Positions 36,448 through 45,244 of a stretch of DNA of 64,000 bases are shown in pieces. Below the pieces are notes generated by a model. That model worked only from the letters and a program-made list of their open reading frames with translations, searched no databases and was not told the origin of the DNA. Source of the stretch: Aestuariispira insulae. Lineage in GTDB: Bacteria > Pseudomonadota > Alphaproteobacteria > UBA8366 > Aestuariispiraceae. The number at the start of each line of letters is the position of its first letter. The stretch's first letter is position 1. Both the position numbers and the translations under genes were made by a program. The DNA is taken from positions 496,001 to 560,000 of the forward strand of contig NZ_QRDW01000002.1 of NCBI RefSeq assembly GCF_003385955.1, read 5' to 3'.

Positions 36448-37344
36448 TCAACTGCGACGATCCACGACAAATCGGGCAACTTCGCGGAGGAAATCAGCCT
36501 TTTCGTCGAAAATCGCCAAATGGTCAACCGCCTGGTCGGCCAGCATGCGGGCCTGATCGCGGGCGCGTTCAACGCCCATAATGGAAACGAATGTGGCTTT
36601 TCCTGCCCCTGCATCCTTGCCAACCGCCTTGCCTGTTTCCGCCTCGCGCCCTTCCACATCAAGCAGATCATCTGCGATTTGGAAACAGAGGCCCAAATCC
36701 TGGGCATAGCCGCGCAGGGCCTCGCTGGCTTTTTCCTGGGCGTTGCCCAAAATGGCACCGGCCCGGCAGGAAAATTCGATCAATCGGCCGGTTTTCAGCC
36801 GTTGCAGACGGGTAATGGCATGAATATCCAGTTCCTGATCCTGGGCGCGCAAATCAATCATCTGACCACCGACCATACCATGGCCGCCGGAAGCCCGTGC
36901 CAAGGCGTGGACCAGGTCACAGCGGATCCGGGCATTGGCGTGGGTGTCCGGATGGGAAAGAACTTCGAAAGCGAGTGTCAGCAAGGCGTCGCCCGCCAGA
37001 ATGGCGGTTGCGTCATCAAACTGCTTGTGAACCGTGGGCAACCCGCGCCGCAGATCATCGTCATCCATGGCCGGCAGGTCGTCATGGATCAGCGAATAGC
37101 AATGGACCAGCTCGATCGCGGCGGCGGCGCGCAGCGCGGAGGATGGCGAGACCGAAAACAGCTTGGCGGATTCGAGCAGCAGGAACGGTCGGAACCGTTT
37201 GCCGCCGTTCAGGCTGCCATGCCGCATGGCGGCGATCAGCTGCTGTTCCGGCGCTTCATGGACGGCCAGCAGCCGGTCCAATTCGGTTTCCACCTTGTCC
37301 GCCGCGGCGGCCATTGCATCTTTGAGTGTGAGCATATCCGTCAT
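36448..37344 (-). CDS. ispA: Polyprenyl (farnesyl/geranyl) diphosphate synthase
   Basis: 298 residues. The two aspartate-rich motifs are LIHDDLPAMDDDD (first, after SYSLIHDD-type family sequence) and FQIADDLLD (second). GGKRFRPFLLLES marks the substrate site. It condenses IPP with DMAPP/GPP. The ATG at 37344 is used because GAAGG precedes it; an upstream TTG is open. It follows xseB and precedes dxs, the standard order xseB-ispA-dxs. Confidence 0.94.
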   Translation of the reverse strand: MTDMLTLKDAMAAAADKVETELDRLLAVHEAPEQQLIAAMRHGSLNGGKRFRPFLLLESAKLFSVSPSSALRAAAAIELVHCYSLIHDDLPAMDDDDLRRGLPTVHKQFDDATAILAGDALLTLAFEVLSHPDTHANARIRCDLVHALARASGGHGMVGGQMIDLRAQDQELDIHAITRLQRLKTGRLIEFSCRAGAILGNAQEKASEALRGYAQDLGLCFQIADDLLDVEGREAETGKAVGKDAGAGKATFVSIMGVERARDQARMLADQAVDHLAIFDEKADFLREVARFVVDRRS

Positions 37345-37413
37345 CAATACCTTCAATAGAGCGAATCACAAAGGAGAAACCGCCCAGCAGTGCGGTGGTC
37401 AGGCGATGATTGA

Positions 37414-37662
37414 TTATTCGATTTCGGCGGAAACGGCCTGGGCCTTGCCGTTGGAATCGAGGGAGATTTTCTCCACCCGCATCCGGGCTTCCGCCAGTTT
37501 GGTTTCACAATGACGCTTTAGTTGGGCACCGCGTTCATAGGCATTGATGGATTCATCCAGGGAGACGTTGCCCCCTTCCAGGTCTTTGACGATCATTTCA
37601 AGCTGCTTGAGCGCGTCTTCGAAACTGAGCGCGGAAATTTCCTGGGGAATTGCATCTGCCAT
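37414..37662 (-). CDS. xseB: Exodeoxyribonuclease VII small subunit
   Basis: 82 residues. XseB landmarks are LSFEDALKQLEMIVKDLEGGNVSLDESINAYERGAQLKRHCETKLAEA. It pairs with XseA (not in window) to degrade single-stranded DNA. First gene of the leftward xseB-ispA-dxs group, divergent from the deacetylase-like gene, with GGAG as ribosome-binding site. Confidence 0.95.
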   Translation of the reverse strand: MADAIPQEISALSFEDALKQLEMIVKDLEGGNVSLDESINAYERGAQLKRHCETKLAEARMRVEKISLDSNGKAQAVSAEIE

Positions 37663-37918
37663 TTTATAGAACTCCGGATCTGAAACAGGCGGCGAGTGTA
37701 ATGCCTCTCTCCAGTGAGGCCAAGATGGTTATGCCCTTCATGTGCAAGGTTTTTTAACCGGGACATGGAAGGCTGGCGCAATCATTATATTTAAAATTAA
37801 ATTCCGCTTTTGTTTCAGCGGTTTATTGCTACACTCGTCCGGCATTTTTCTGACGCGGGTCGCATTTTTCGGGCTCGGCCTTTTGCCGGGCAGAGAGTCC
37901 TTGGGGGAGGGGGCAAAA

Positions 37919-38848
37919 ATGACCTTGTTATTCACGCATGATAATTGCCGCCGCCATGATATGGGGGCGGGCCATCCGGAACAGCCAGCCCGGATTGATG
38001 CGATACTGCAGGCTTTGTCAGGTGAGGAGTTTCAGGATCTGGAGCGCCGGGAGGCGCCGCTGGCGGATCGCGCGACGATCCGTCTTGTGCATCCGGGCCG
38101 CTATGTGGATGACCTATTGGATGCTGTGCCCGATGACGGGCGGCATATGCTGGATGTGGATACCAGCCTGTGTCCGCGATCGGGCGAGGCGGCGCTTCGT
38201 GCGGCCGGTGCGGTCACAGCGGCGGTGGATGCGGTGTTGAAGGACGAGGATCAAAACGCCTTTTGTCTGGTCCGGCCGCCGGGCCATCATGCGGAACCGG
38301 ACCGGGCCATGGGGTTTTGTCTGTTCAATAATGTCGCGGTCGGTGCGGCCCATGCCAGGGCCATATATGGGGTCGACCGGGTGGCGGTAGTGGATTTTGA
38401 CGTGCATCATGGCAATGGCAGCCAGGCGATGTTCGAGGGGGAGGCTGATTGGTTTTATGCCTCGAGCCATCAAAGCCCCCTTTACCCGGGAACAGGGCGG
38501 GATTTTGAAACCGGGGTGGCCGGCAATATTTTGAATGTGCCCTTAAGTCCCCATACGGGATCCGATGGATTTCGCGCGGCGTACCAGGGTAGGATCTTTC
38601 CGGCATTGAAAGAACACCGGCCGGACCTGATATTCATTTCGGCCGGTTTCGATGCCCATCGGGATGATCCCCTGGCCCAGCTTGCTTTGACGGATGACGA
38701 CTATTTCTGGGTGACGCAGGAATTAATGGCCGTGGCGGATGAATGTTGTGGGGGCAGGATCGTTTCAACCCTGGAAGGGGGCTATGATCTCGCCGCGCTG
38801 GGACGGTCTGCAGCAGCGCATATCCAGGCGCTGATGGGGCGGGAATAG
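37919..38848 (+). CDS. Histone-deacetylase-family amidohydrolase
   Basis: 309 residues. The zinc-hydrolase fold is shown by RPPGHHAEPDRAMGFCLFNNVAVGAAHA, with the catalytic His pair, and VVDFDVHHGNG, with metal ligands, followed by ISAGFDAHRDDPLA. Bacterial members act on acetylpolyamines or acetyl-lysine; the substrate is unknown. The ATG at 37919 follows GGGGGAGGGGG. The family commonly neighbours xseB in alphaproteobacteria, as here. Confidence 0.93.
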   Translation: MTLLFTHDNCRRHDMGAGHPEQPARIDAILQALSGEEFQDLERREAPLADRATIRLVHPGRYVDDLLDAVPDDGRHMLDVDTSLCPRSGEAALRAAGAVTAAVDAVLKDEDQNAFCLVRPPGHHAEPDRAMGFCLFNNVAVGAAHARAIYGVDRVAVVDFDVHHGNGSQAMFEGEADWFYASSHQSPLYPGTGRDFETGVAGNILNVPLSPHTGSDGFRAAYQGRIFPALKEHRPDLIFISAGFDAHRDDPLAQLALTDDDYFWVTQELMAVADECCGGRIVSTLEGGYDLAALGRSAAAHIQALMGRE

Positions 38849-38940
38849 GCCTGTTGACCCGGATTTGTGCCGGGGCAGAGTAAATGACATATAATAGGTG
38901 GATAATATCCGTGTGGAACGGGTCAGTGAAGGATGGGATG

Positions 38941-40086
38941 ATGACGGTATCTGGATTGAAACGGGTGATGGGGGTGGCCACGGTTGCCGCGGTCGCAATG
39001 CTGTTTGCTGCCCCGGCACTGGCGCAGGGCAAGGGATTTCCTGCCCTTGTGGATGTGGATACGGTGATCAGCCAGCCCTTGTCCCAGACCATGCCGGTGA
39101 TCGGGCGGTTTGTTGCGCGTGAGCGCGGTGTGGTTTCCAGCCTGACCGCAGGCCCGGTTGCGGCGGTAGAGGTCGAGGTCGGGGAGCGTGTAGAAGCGGG
39201 ACAGGTGCTGATTCGTCTTGATGATGCGGTTATCACTCAGGAACGGAATCTTGAGGCGGCCGCTGTCAAGCAGAGCCGCGCCGAGCTCTCGACCGCGAAA
39301 GAGGCGCTGGGCCTGGCACTGCAGGAACAGAAACGACTTGAGCGGTTGAAAGGATCTGCGGCTTTCTCCCAGGCGCGCCTGGATGACAAAAAGAAGGAAG
39401 TGGCGCGCCTGCGGTCCGAACAGGCGGAAGCTGAAGCCGCGGTCGCGAAGTCCCAGGCCAGCCTGGCGCTGGCCGAAATTGATTTGAAACGGACCCGTGT
39501 TCTGGCGCCCTTTAACGGTGTGGTGATCGAACGGCACACAGAAAGGGGCGCATATCTGAGTGCTGGCGGCAATGTGGTCACCCTGCTCAATGATGAGGAT
39601 ATGGAAGTTGAGGCGGATGTGCCGGCGAATCGGATTGCGGGCCTGACGCCAGGCCGTCTGGTCGAGATAGAATTGGTGGCGGGCGAGAACCAGCAGGCCA
39701 TCGTACGTGCGGTGGTGCCGGATGAAAATGTTTTGACCCGGACCCGTGCGGTCCGTTTCACACCGGCGGCCAAGGCAACTGAACCAGGCGCACTTGCGGC
39801 GGGGCAGTCCGTGACGGTCTTTATTCCCGTCGGCACCGCCCGCGAGATCGTATCGGTTCACAAGGATGCGGTCCTGCCCCAGGGCGGCCGGAACCGGGTT
39901 TATGTTGTGCGCAACGGTGTGGCCGAGATCCGGGAAATCACCTATGGCGAGGCTGTCGGCGACCGGTTGGAGGTGCTCTCCGGCCTCGAACCCGGCGATG
40001 TCACGGTGATTCGTGGCAATGAACGCATCCAGCCCGGCCAGGAAGTCACCTATCAGGGCATGCCCGGCAATGGCACAGGCGGTTGA
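38941..40086 (+). CDS. RND efflux periplasmic adaptor (membrane fusion protein)
   Basis: 381 residues. A signal peptide ends at about residue 28 (AAPALAQ). The barrel-sandwich halves flank a coiled coil: VVSSLTAGPVAAVEVEVGERVEAGQVLIRLDD, then helices with SAFSQARLDDKKKEVARLRSEQAEAEA-type sequence, and LKRTRVLAPFNGVVIERHTERGAYLSAGG. The beta-barrel and membrane-proximal domains follow. It links the RND pump to an outer-membrane channel, which is not encoded here. The ATG at 38941 follows AAGGA at the right distance; the ORF upstream is open for 19 further codons. Confidence 0.92.
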   Translation: MTVSGLKRVMGVATVAAVAMLFAAPALAQGKGFPALVDVDTVISQPLSQTMPVIGRFVARERGVVSSLTAGPVAAVEVEVGERVEAGQVLIRLDDAVITQERNLEAAAVKQSRAELSTAKEALGLALQEQKRLERLKGSAAFSQARLDDKKKEVARLRSEQAEAEAAVAKSQASLALAEIDLKRTRVLAPFNGVVIERHTERGAYLSAGGNVVTLLNDEDMEVEADVPANRIAGLTPGRLVEIELVAGENQQAIVRAVVPDENVLTRTRAVRFTPAAKATEPGALAAGQSVTVFIPVGTAREIVSVHKDAVLPQGGRNRVYVVRNGVAEIREITYGEAVGDRLEVLSGLEPGDVTVIRGNERIQPGQEVTYQGMPGNGTGG

Positions 40087-40137
40087 TCCGCAAAGCAGTC
40101 CCTGATCTTTAACCGTTAATCTTTAGGCGTTGGCGTC

Positions 40138-43100
40138 ATGAATTTGATTTCCCTTTCCATTCAGCGGCCGGTCGCGGTGATCGCGGCGGTTTTGATGGCG
40201 GTGATGTTCGGGGCGGTGGCCTTGACCTCCATCCCGATCCAGTTGGCGCCGGATGTATCCCGTCCCGTGATTACGGTCAGCACCAACTGGCCGGGGGCTG
40301 CCCCTGCTGAGGTGGAGCGGGAAATCGTCAATGAGCAGGAAGATGTGCTCAAAGGGCTGGAAGGCATGAAATCCATGACCAGTTCGGCCAGCAACGGGCA
40401 GGCGCGCATTACGTTGGAGTTTGATGTCGGCCAGGATATGGGGCGGGCCCTGCTGTTGACGGCCAACCGCCTGGATCGAGTCAGCGGCTATCCGGACGAA
40501 GCGGATGAACCGACCCTGGCAACGGTCGGATCGGAAGATAATGCCATTGCCTGGTTTCGGATTCGCAAAACGGATAATGAAACCGGTCCGGCGATTGGAA
40601 CCTATCGCGATTTCGTGGTCGATGTGGTCAAAGAGCGGATCGAGCGTGTTCCCGGCGTCAGTGAGGTCAATGTTTATGGCGGCGGTGAACGGGAGATGCA
40701 GGTGGTGGTCGAACCGGCCCTGCTGGCGCGCTATGGCCTGACCGTATCCAATGTGCTGGATCGATTGCGGGCGGCCAATGCCTCTGTCACCGGTGGCAAG
40801 GTTGATGAAGGCAAGCGCCGCTATGTGGTGCGCACGGATAATGAATTTTCCAGCCTCGATCAGGTGCGACGGGTGGTGTTGCGTTCTTCTCAGGACAGCG
40901 TGAGTGGCCGGACGGCGCGGGTGACCGTTGGCGATGTGGCAACGGTCACAATGGCTTACAAGGAACCCGGCGCAGATATTCGTTCAAGCGGTTTTGAAGC
41001 TGTTGCTGTTAATGCCACACGGGAAACCGGGGCCAATGTAATCGAGGTGATGACCGCCATTCGTGCCGCCGTTGCGGAACTGAATGCCGATGCGTTGCCC
41101 GATCGCGGGTTGCTCATGGAACAGCTGTATGATGAGACGGTCTATATCAATTCCGCGATTGATTTGGTGACCCAGAATATCTGGGTCGGTGGCATTCTCG
41201 CTGCGATCATCCTGTTGGTGTTTTTGCGCTCAGTCCGGGCGACCCTGGTGGTGGCGCTGGCTATTCCGGTGTCGGTTGTGGCTTCATTCGTGGCCATGGC
41301 GGCTATGGGCCGGTCGTTGAATGTGGTCTCGCTTGCGGGGATTGCCTTTGCTGTTGGCATGGTGGTGGATGCAGCCATTGTGGTGTTGGAAAATATCTAC
41401 CGCCTGCGTCAGCAGGGCCAGCCGATCGGCAAAGCGGCCTATCACGGTGCCGCCCAGGTCTGGGGGGCGATTTTGGTTTCCGCCCTGACTACGGTGATGG
41501 TCTTCATCCCGATCCTGATCATGGAGCTGGAGGTGGGGCAACTATTCCGCGACATTGCGGTGGCGATCTCGGTCGCGGTGCTTTTGTCGCTGCTGGTTTC
41601 CATCACGGTGGTTCCGGCGCTCGCCAATTGGTTACTGTCCCATGATATCGCTGATCCGTCCCGGCGGCTGGTCAGCCTTCCTCTGGTGGATGCCTTCGGT
41701 AAGGCCTTCATGAAACTGGTCAACCGATTGACACGCGCCATGGTGAGCAGCCGCCGGCTGGCGTTGGTTATGGTGGTTTCTGTCACCGCGGTCGCGGGAA
41801 CGGTCACATATATGCTGATCCCAAAATTGGAATATCTGCCTGAAGGCAACCGGAATTTTGTTTTTGGCATGCTGTTCCCGCCGCCAGGTTACAATCTGGA
41901 AACCATGAAAGAGATGGCGGGGCGGGTCGAAACAGCGGTCCGACCGCTCTGGGCCTCGGAAACCGGTCCGGAATCCGCGCCGGGCGAGCCGCCGAAAATT
42001 GAGAATTTCTTCTTTGTGGCAACCAATAACCGTACTTTCATGGGCGCGAGTGCAGTAGATTCCCAGCGGGCTGGTGAATTGTTGGGGCCGCTGACCGGGC
42101 CGATTTATCGAGAGCCCGGTACCTTCGGATTTTTCACTCAACCATCCATTTTCGGTCGGGGTGTTGGCGGGACGCGTGCGGTGGATCTTGATATCACCGG
42201 GCCGGATCTGGAACAGGTGATTGCGATCGCTCAGCAGGCGGCAGGAATGGTGTCCCAAATCCTTCCGACCAGCGAAGGGAACCAGCTGCGTCCTCGCCCG
42301 GGGCTGGAGCTGGGGGCGCCGGAAATCCGGGTCGAGCCGGACGCGGTTCATCTCTCGGATAACGGTGTAACGGCGCGTGAGTTGGGTCTGACCGTGGATG
42401 CCTTCAATGATGGGCTGCGGGTCGATGAGATCACTTATGAGGGAAAATTGATTGATTTAATGCTGACCGGCCCGGACCGCTATGCCAGCCGCACCCAGGG
42501 AATCAACAATCTGCCCGTGGTAACCTCGTCGGGCACGATTTTGCCACTTAGCTCGCTGGCCAGGATCGATGTGACGGCGGGACCGACAGAAATTCGCCAC
42601 ACAGAACGTGTGCGGACGATTACATTGACCATCCGTCCAAACAGCGCGATCCCCCTGGAAACCGCTCTGGAAAAGATAGAGGCGGAGGTGATCAAGCCCC
42701 TGAAAGCGCAGGGCCTGCCGGATGGCGTCCGGTTGCAAATGACCGGCACGGCTGAAAAATTGGCGGCGACCTGGGCGGAACTGCAAGTGGATCTGCTGAT
42801 TGCGCTGGTGATTGTCTTCCTGGTGATGGCGGTCTTGTTTGAGAGCTTCTTGTATCCGCTGATCATTATGTTTGCGGTGCCGCTGGCAACGGCGGGCGGG
42901 TTGATCGGCTATTCCATTCTGGCGGAATTCCGATTCCAGACATTCAACATGCTTACCATTCTGGGCTTTGTGATTTTGATCGGGATCGTGGTGAATAATG
43001 CGATTTTGATTGTACATCAAACCCTGCATCACATAAGGGCCGAGGGAATGGCTGCGGCGGAGGCGATTGTGGAGGCGACCAACAACCGGGTGCGGCCGAT

Positions 43101-43314
43101 CTTCATGTCCACCCTGACCAGTGTCGTTGGCATGCTGCCGTTGGTGGTGTTCCCCGGGGCCGGTTCTGAAATTTACAGCGGTTTGGGATCTGTTGTGGTG
43201 GGCGGTTTGGCGCTGTCCGCCGTGCTGACTTTGACCATTGTGCCGCCGCTGATGACATTGATCATTGGCTTGATGGAGCGCCCGACCAAGACCGCGCCTG
43301 CTGTTGCCGACTAG
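40138..43314 (+). CDS. RND-family multidrug efflux permease (HAE1 type)
   Basis: 1058 residues, the expected size, with twelve membrane helices and two large periplasmic loops. It starts with the family sequence MNLISLSIQRPVAVIAAVL. The proton-relay helix 4 carries the Asp pair in FAVGMVVDAAIVVLENIYR. Helix 10-11 holds the LGFVILIGIVVNNAILIVHQ motif. It pumps substrates from the periplasm with the upstream adaptor. It is followed 136 bases later by an ArsR/SmtB-type regulator. Confidence 0.95.
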   Translation: MNLISLSIQRPVAVIAAVLMAVMFGAVALTSIPIQLAPDVSRPVITVSTNWPGAAPAEVEREIVNEQEDVLKGLEGMKSMTSSASNGQARITLEFDVGQDMGRALLLTANRLDRVSGYPDEADEPTLATVGSEDNAIAWFRIRKTDNETGPAIGTYRDFVVDVVKERIERVPGVSEVNVYGGGEREMQVVVEPALLARYGLTVSNVLDRLRAANASVTGGKVDEGKRRYVVRTDNEFSSLDQVRRVVLRSSQDSVSGRTARVTVGDVATVTMAYKEPGADIRSSGFEAVAVNATRETGANVIEVMTAIRAAVAELNADALPDRGLLMEQLYDETVYINSAIDLVTQNIWVGGILAAIILLVFLRSVRATLVVALAIPVSVVASFVAMAAMGRSLNVVSLAGIAFAVGMVVDAAIVVLENIYRLRQQGQPIGKAAYHGAAQVWGAILVSALTTVMVFIPILIMELEVGQLFRDIAVAISVAVLLSLLVSITVVPALANWLLSHDIADPSRRLVSLPLVDAFGKAFMKLVNRLTRAMVSSRRLALVMVVSVTAVAGTVTYMLIPKLEYLPEGNRNFVFGMLFPPPGYNLETMKEMAGRVETAVRPLWASETGPESAPGEPPKIENFFFVATNNRTFMGASAVDSQRAGELLGPLTGPIYREPGTFGFFTQPSIFGRGVGGTRAVDLDITGPDLEQVIAIAQQAAGMVSQILPTSEGNQLRPRPGLELGAPEIRVEPDAVHLSDNGVTARELGLTVDAFNDGLRVDEITYEGKLIDLMLTGPDRYASRTQGINNLPVVTSSGTILPLSSLARIDVTAGPTEIRHTERVRTITLTIRPNSAIPLETALEKIEAEVIKPLKAQGLPDGVRLQMTGTAEKLAATWAELQVDLLIALVIVFLVMAVLFESFLYPLIIMFAVPLATAGGLIGYSILAEFRFQTFNMLTILGFVILIGIVVNNAILIVHQTLHHIRAEGMAAAEAIVEATNNRVRPIFMSTLTSVVGMLPLVVFPGAGSEIYSGLGSVVVGGLALSAVLTLTIVPPLMTLIIGLMERPTKTAPAVAD

Positions 43315-43369
43315 GGCCTCGCAAGGGGGCGGCAGACGGACAAATGCAGGCACGCATTGGCATTAGTGA

Positions 43370-43383
43370 ACTATTCAAGTAGT
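43370..43383. promoter_or_regulatory. Imperfect palindrome before ArsR gene
   Basis: ACTA-TTCAAG-TAGT has perfect four-base arms and lies 67 bases before the ArsR start, after the RND permease stop. Winged-helix ArsR regulators bind short AT-rich inverted repeats at their own promoters. The assignment rests on position and symmetry only. Confidence 0.35.
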
Positions 43384-43450
43384 CTGATGTTGGCGGCGGG
43401 GTGAGGCTGCCGATGAAAAACAGGGTGTAAACAGGCTTAGGCGGGGTGTC

Positions 43451-43747
43451 ATGAAGCCTTCGGATATGGAAGCGAATGTCAGGCAGGCCAGCCTGCTTTT
43501 GAAGGCCATGAGCAATGAAAAGAGGCTCATGGTCCTGTGTTATTTGTCTCAGGGAGAAATGTCTGTTGGGGCATTGGAGAAAGTGATCGGTGTCAGCCAG
43601 TCGGCACTGTCGCAGCATCTGGCGCGGCTGCGCCGGGATGGATTTGTCCAGACCAGGCGTGAGGCTCAAACCATTTATTATTCCCTAAGGGGCGAAGAAA
43701 CCATCGCCGTGATTGGAGCACTGCACGATTTATACTGTGCTTCCTGA
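43451..43747 (+). CDS. ArsR/SmtB-family regulator with SqrR/BigR-type cysteine pair
   Basis: 98 residues. The winged helix-turn-helix is MSVGALEKVIGVSQSALSQHLARLRRDGFVQTRREAQTIYYSL. Cys30 in LMVLCYLSQGE and Cys96 in DLYCAS are 66 residues apart, the same spacing as the sulfide-sensing pair of BigR/SqrR, which forms a polysulfide bridge and releases DNA. No metal-binding CxC or DxH motif of SmtB/ArsR metal sensors is seen. It may regulate itself and perhaps neighbouring genes; a sulfide oxidation operon is not in the window. Assignment to the persulfide class is inferred from the cysteines. Confidence 0.8.
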   Translation: MKPSDMEANVRQASLLLKAMSNEKRLMVLCYLSQGEMSVGALEKVIGVSQSALSQHLARLRRDGFVQTRREAQTIYYSLRGEETIAVIGALHDLYCAS

Positions 43748-43986
43748 CATTTAGGTGATTGGTAATCCTGAGCCTGAATATGGTTCGTATTTTATCTAAC
43801 TTCCTGTTGGTTTTTTTCCGTTGAAATCGCCTAGGGGGCAGGTAAAGTTTTTGAACGCCTCGGGCAAACCTATTGGAAAAGAGTGAAAATTTTCGTCCTT
43901 TTCAAGGAATAGGGCGCATCGTTCAGAAAATTGCTGTATGATAGGCGGATGGATTTTGGGGCATTGATGCAAGGAAAGACCATAGT

Positions 43987-45126
43987 ATGGCGGGAAGCTT
44001 AAGCGCAGAAGATGTAAAACGCCTGATGGAAGATCCTTCCGTCGACAACCGGGCGGAAACGGCCACCAAAGTGGCCAGCCGGTTCGGCGATGGCAAATTA
44101 TCAGATAATGAACGGGCGCTCGCGCAGGATATTTTCCGCATCATGGTCCGTGATGTCGAGGAACGTGTCCGGGTGGCGCTGGCGGAAAATTTGAAAGCCG
44201 CGCCGAATATTCCCAAGGATGTGGCCGTATCCCTGGCCGAGGATGTCAGCGATGCCGTGGCCCTGCCGATTATTCAGTTTTCCGAAGCGCTCAGTGATGA
44301 AGAATTGATCGCAATTATCCGGACCCAGTCCGTGGACCGCCAGGTGGCGGTTGCCTCTCGGACGGATGTCTCGGAGGCGGTGGCGGACACATTGGTTGAA
44401 GAGGGCGACAAGCGCGCCGTTGTCACCCTTGTTTCCAACGATGAAGTCAGTCTTTCGGAAGGCACCTTGAACAAGGTGGTCGACCAGTATGGCGATGATG
44501 TCGAGGTTCAAAGCCCGCTGGTGCATCGCTCCCAATTGCCGCTCAATATTGCCGAGCGTCTGGTGACCAAGCTGTCGGAAGACCTGCAGCATCATCTGGT
44601 CACCCATCATGAGCTTGGCAATGAAACCGCGACGGATCTTATCCTGCAGGCGCGGGAACGGGCGACCATAAGCCTGGTTACGGCGGGTGCAGACGAGCAT
44701 GATGTAGAAACCCTTGTGCGCCAGCTTCACACGAATAAGCGGCTGACCCCTTCCATTATTCTCCGTTCCCTCAGTGTTGGCGATTTGGCGTTTTTTGAAA
44801 CATCGCTGGCGGTGATGGGCGGGATCCCGCTCAACAACGCCCGGATCCTGATCCATGACGAGGGGGAGTTGGGGTTCAAGTCGCTGTTCAGCAAGGCGGG
44901 CCTGCCAAAGCAGCTTTTTGGCGCGTTCCAGACTGCCGTGTCGCTGGTCCGGGATGCGGAAGGCGAACGCTATGACGGCAATCCGGACGAACAGATGCGC
45001 CGTATGCTGGAACATATCCTCACTGTTCACGAAGATATTGTTGATGAATATGGCGGCGAGAATGTCGAGTATCTGCTGGCTAAGTTCAATGCCTTGGCAC
45101 AAGAAGGGCAGGCCAATCAGGCTTGA
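43987..45126 (+). CDS. DUF2336-domain protein
   Basis: 379 residues, largely helical, acidic, with no signal peptide. The N-terminal two thirds contain HEAT-like repeats with phrases such as RVRVALAENLKAAPNIPKDVAVSLAEDVSDAVALPII and RQVAVASRTDVSEAVADTLVEEGDKRAVVTLVSN, the pattern of the DUF2336 family common in alphaproteobacteria. Function is not established. AAGGAAAG precedes the ATG. A hairpin follows the stop. Confidence 0.85.
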   Translation: MAGSLSAEDVKRLMEDPSVDNRAETATKVASRFGDGKLSDNERALAQDIFRIMVRDVEERVRVALAENLKAAPNIPKDVAVSLAEDVSDAVALPIIQFSEALSDEELIAIIRTQSVDRQVAVASRTDVSEAVADTLVEEGDKRAVVTLVSNDEVSLSEGTLNKVVDQYGDDVEVQSPLVHRSQLPLNIAERLVTKLSEDLQHHLVTHHELGNETATDLILQARERATISLVTAGADEHDVETLVRQLHTNKRLTPSIILRSLSVGDLAFFETSLAVMGGIPLNNARILIHDEGELGFKSLFSKAGLPKQLFGAFQTAVSLVRDAEGERYDGNPDEQMRRMLEHILTVHEDIVDEYGGENVEYLLAKFNALAQEGQANQA

Positions 45127-45163
45127 GTCTTTTCGCCGGTTCGTGACCGGTTTATAGTTTGTT

Positions 45164-45189
45164 GAAGGGCCGGCCTCGACCGGCCCTTC
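45164..45189 (+). terminator. Probable terminator after DUF2336 gene
   Basis: GAAGGGCCGG (45164-45173) pairs with CCGGCCCTTC (45180-45189) over a six-base loop. The T-rich stretch starts about ten bases later, so the signal is good but not canonical. Confidence 0.6.
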
Positions 45190-45244
45190 GGCTGTTTGCT
45201 GTTTTTCCTTTTTTTCGCCACCTTCGATACCTACATTGCAGATC

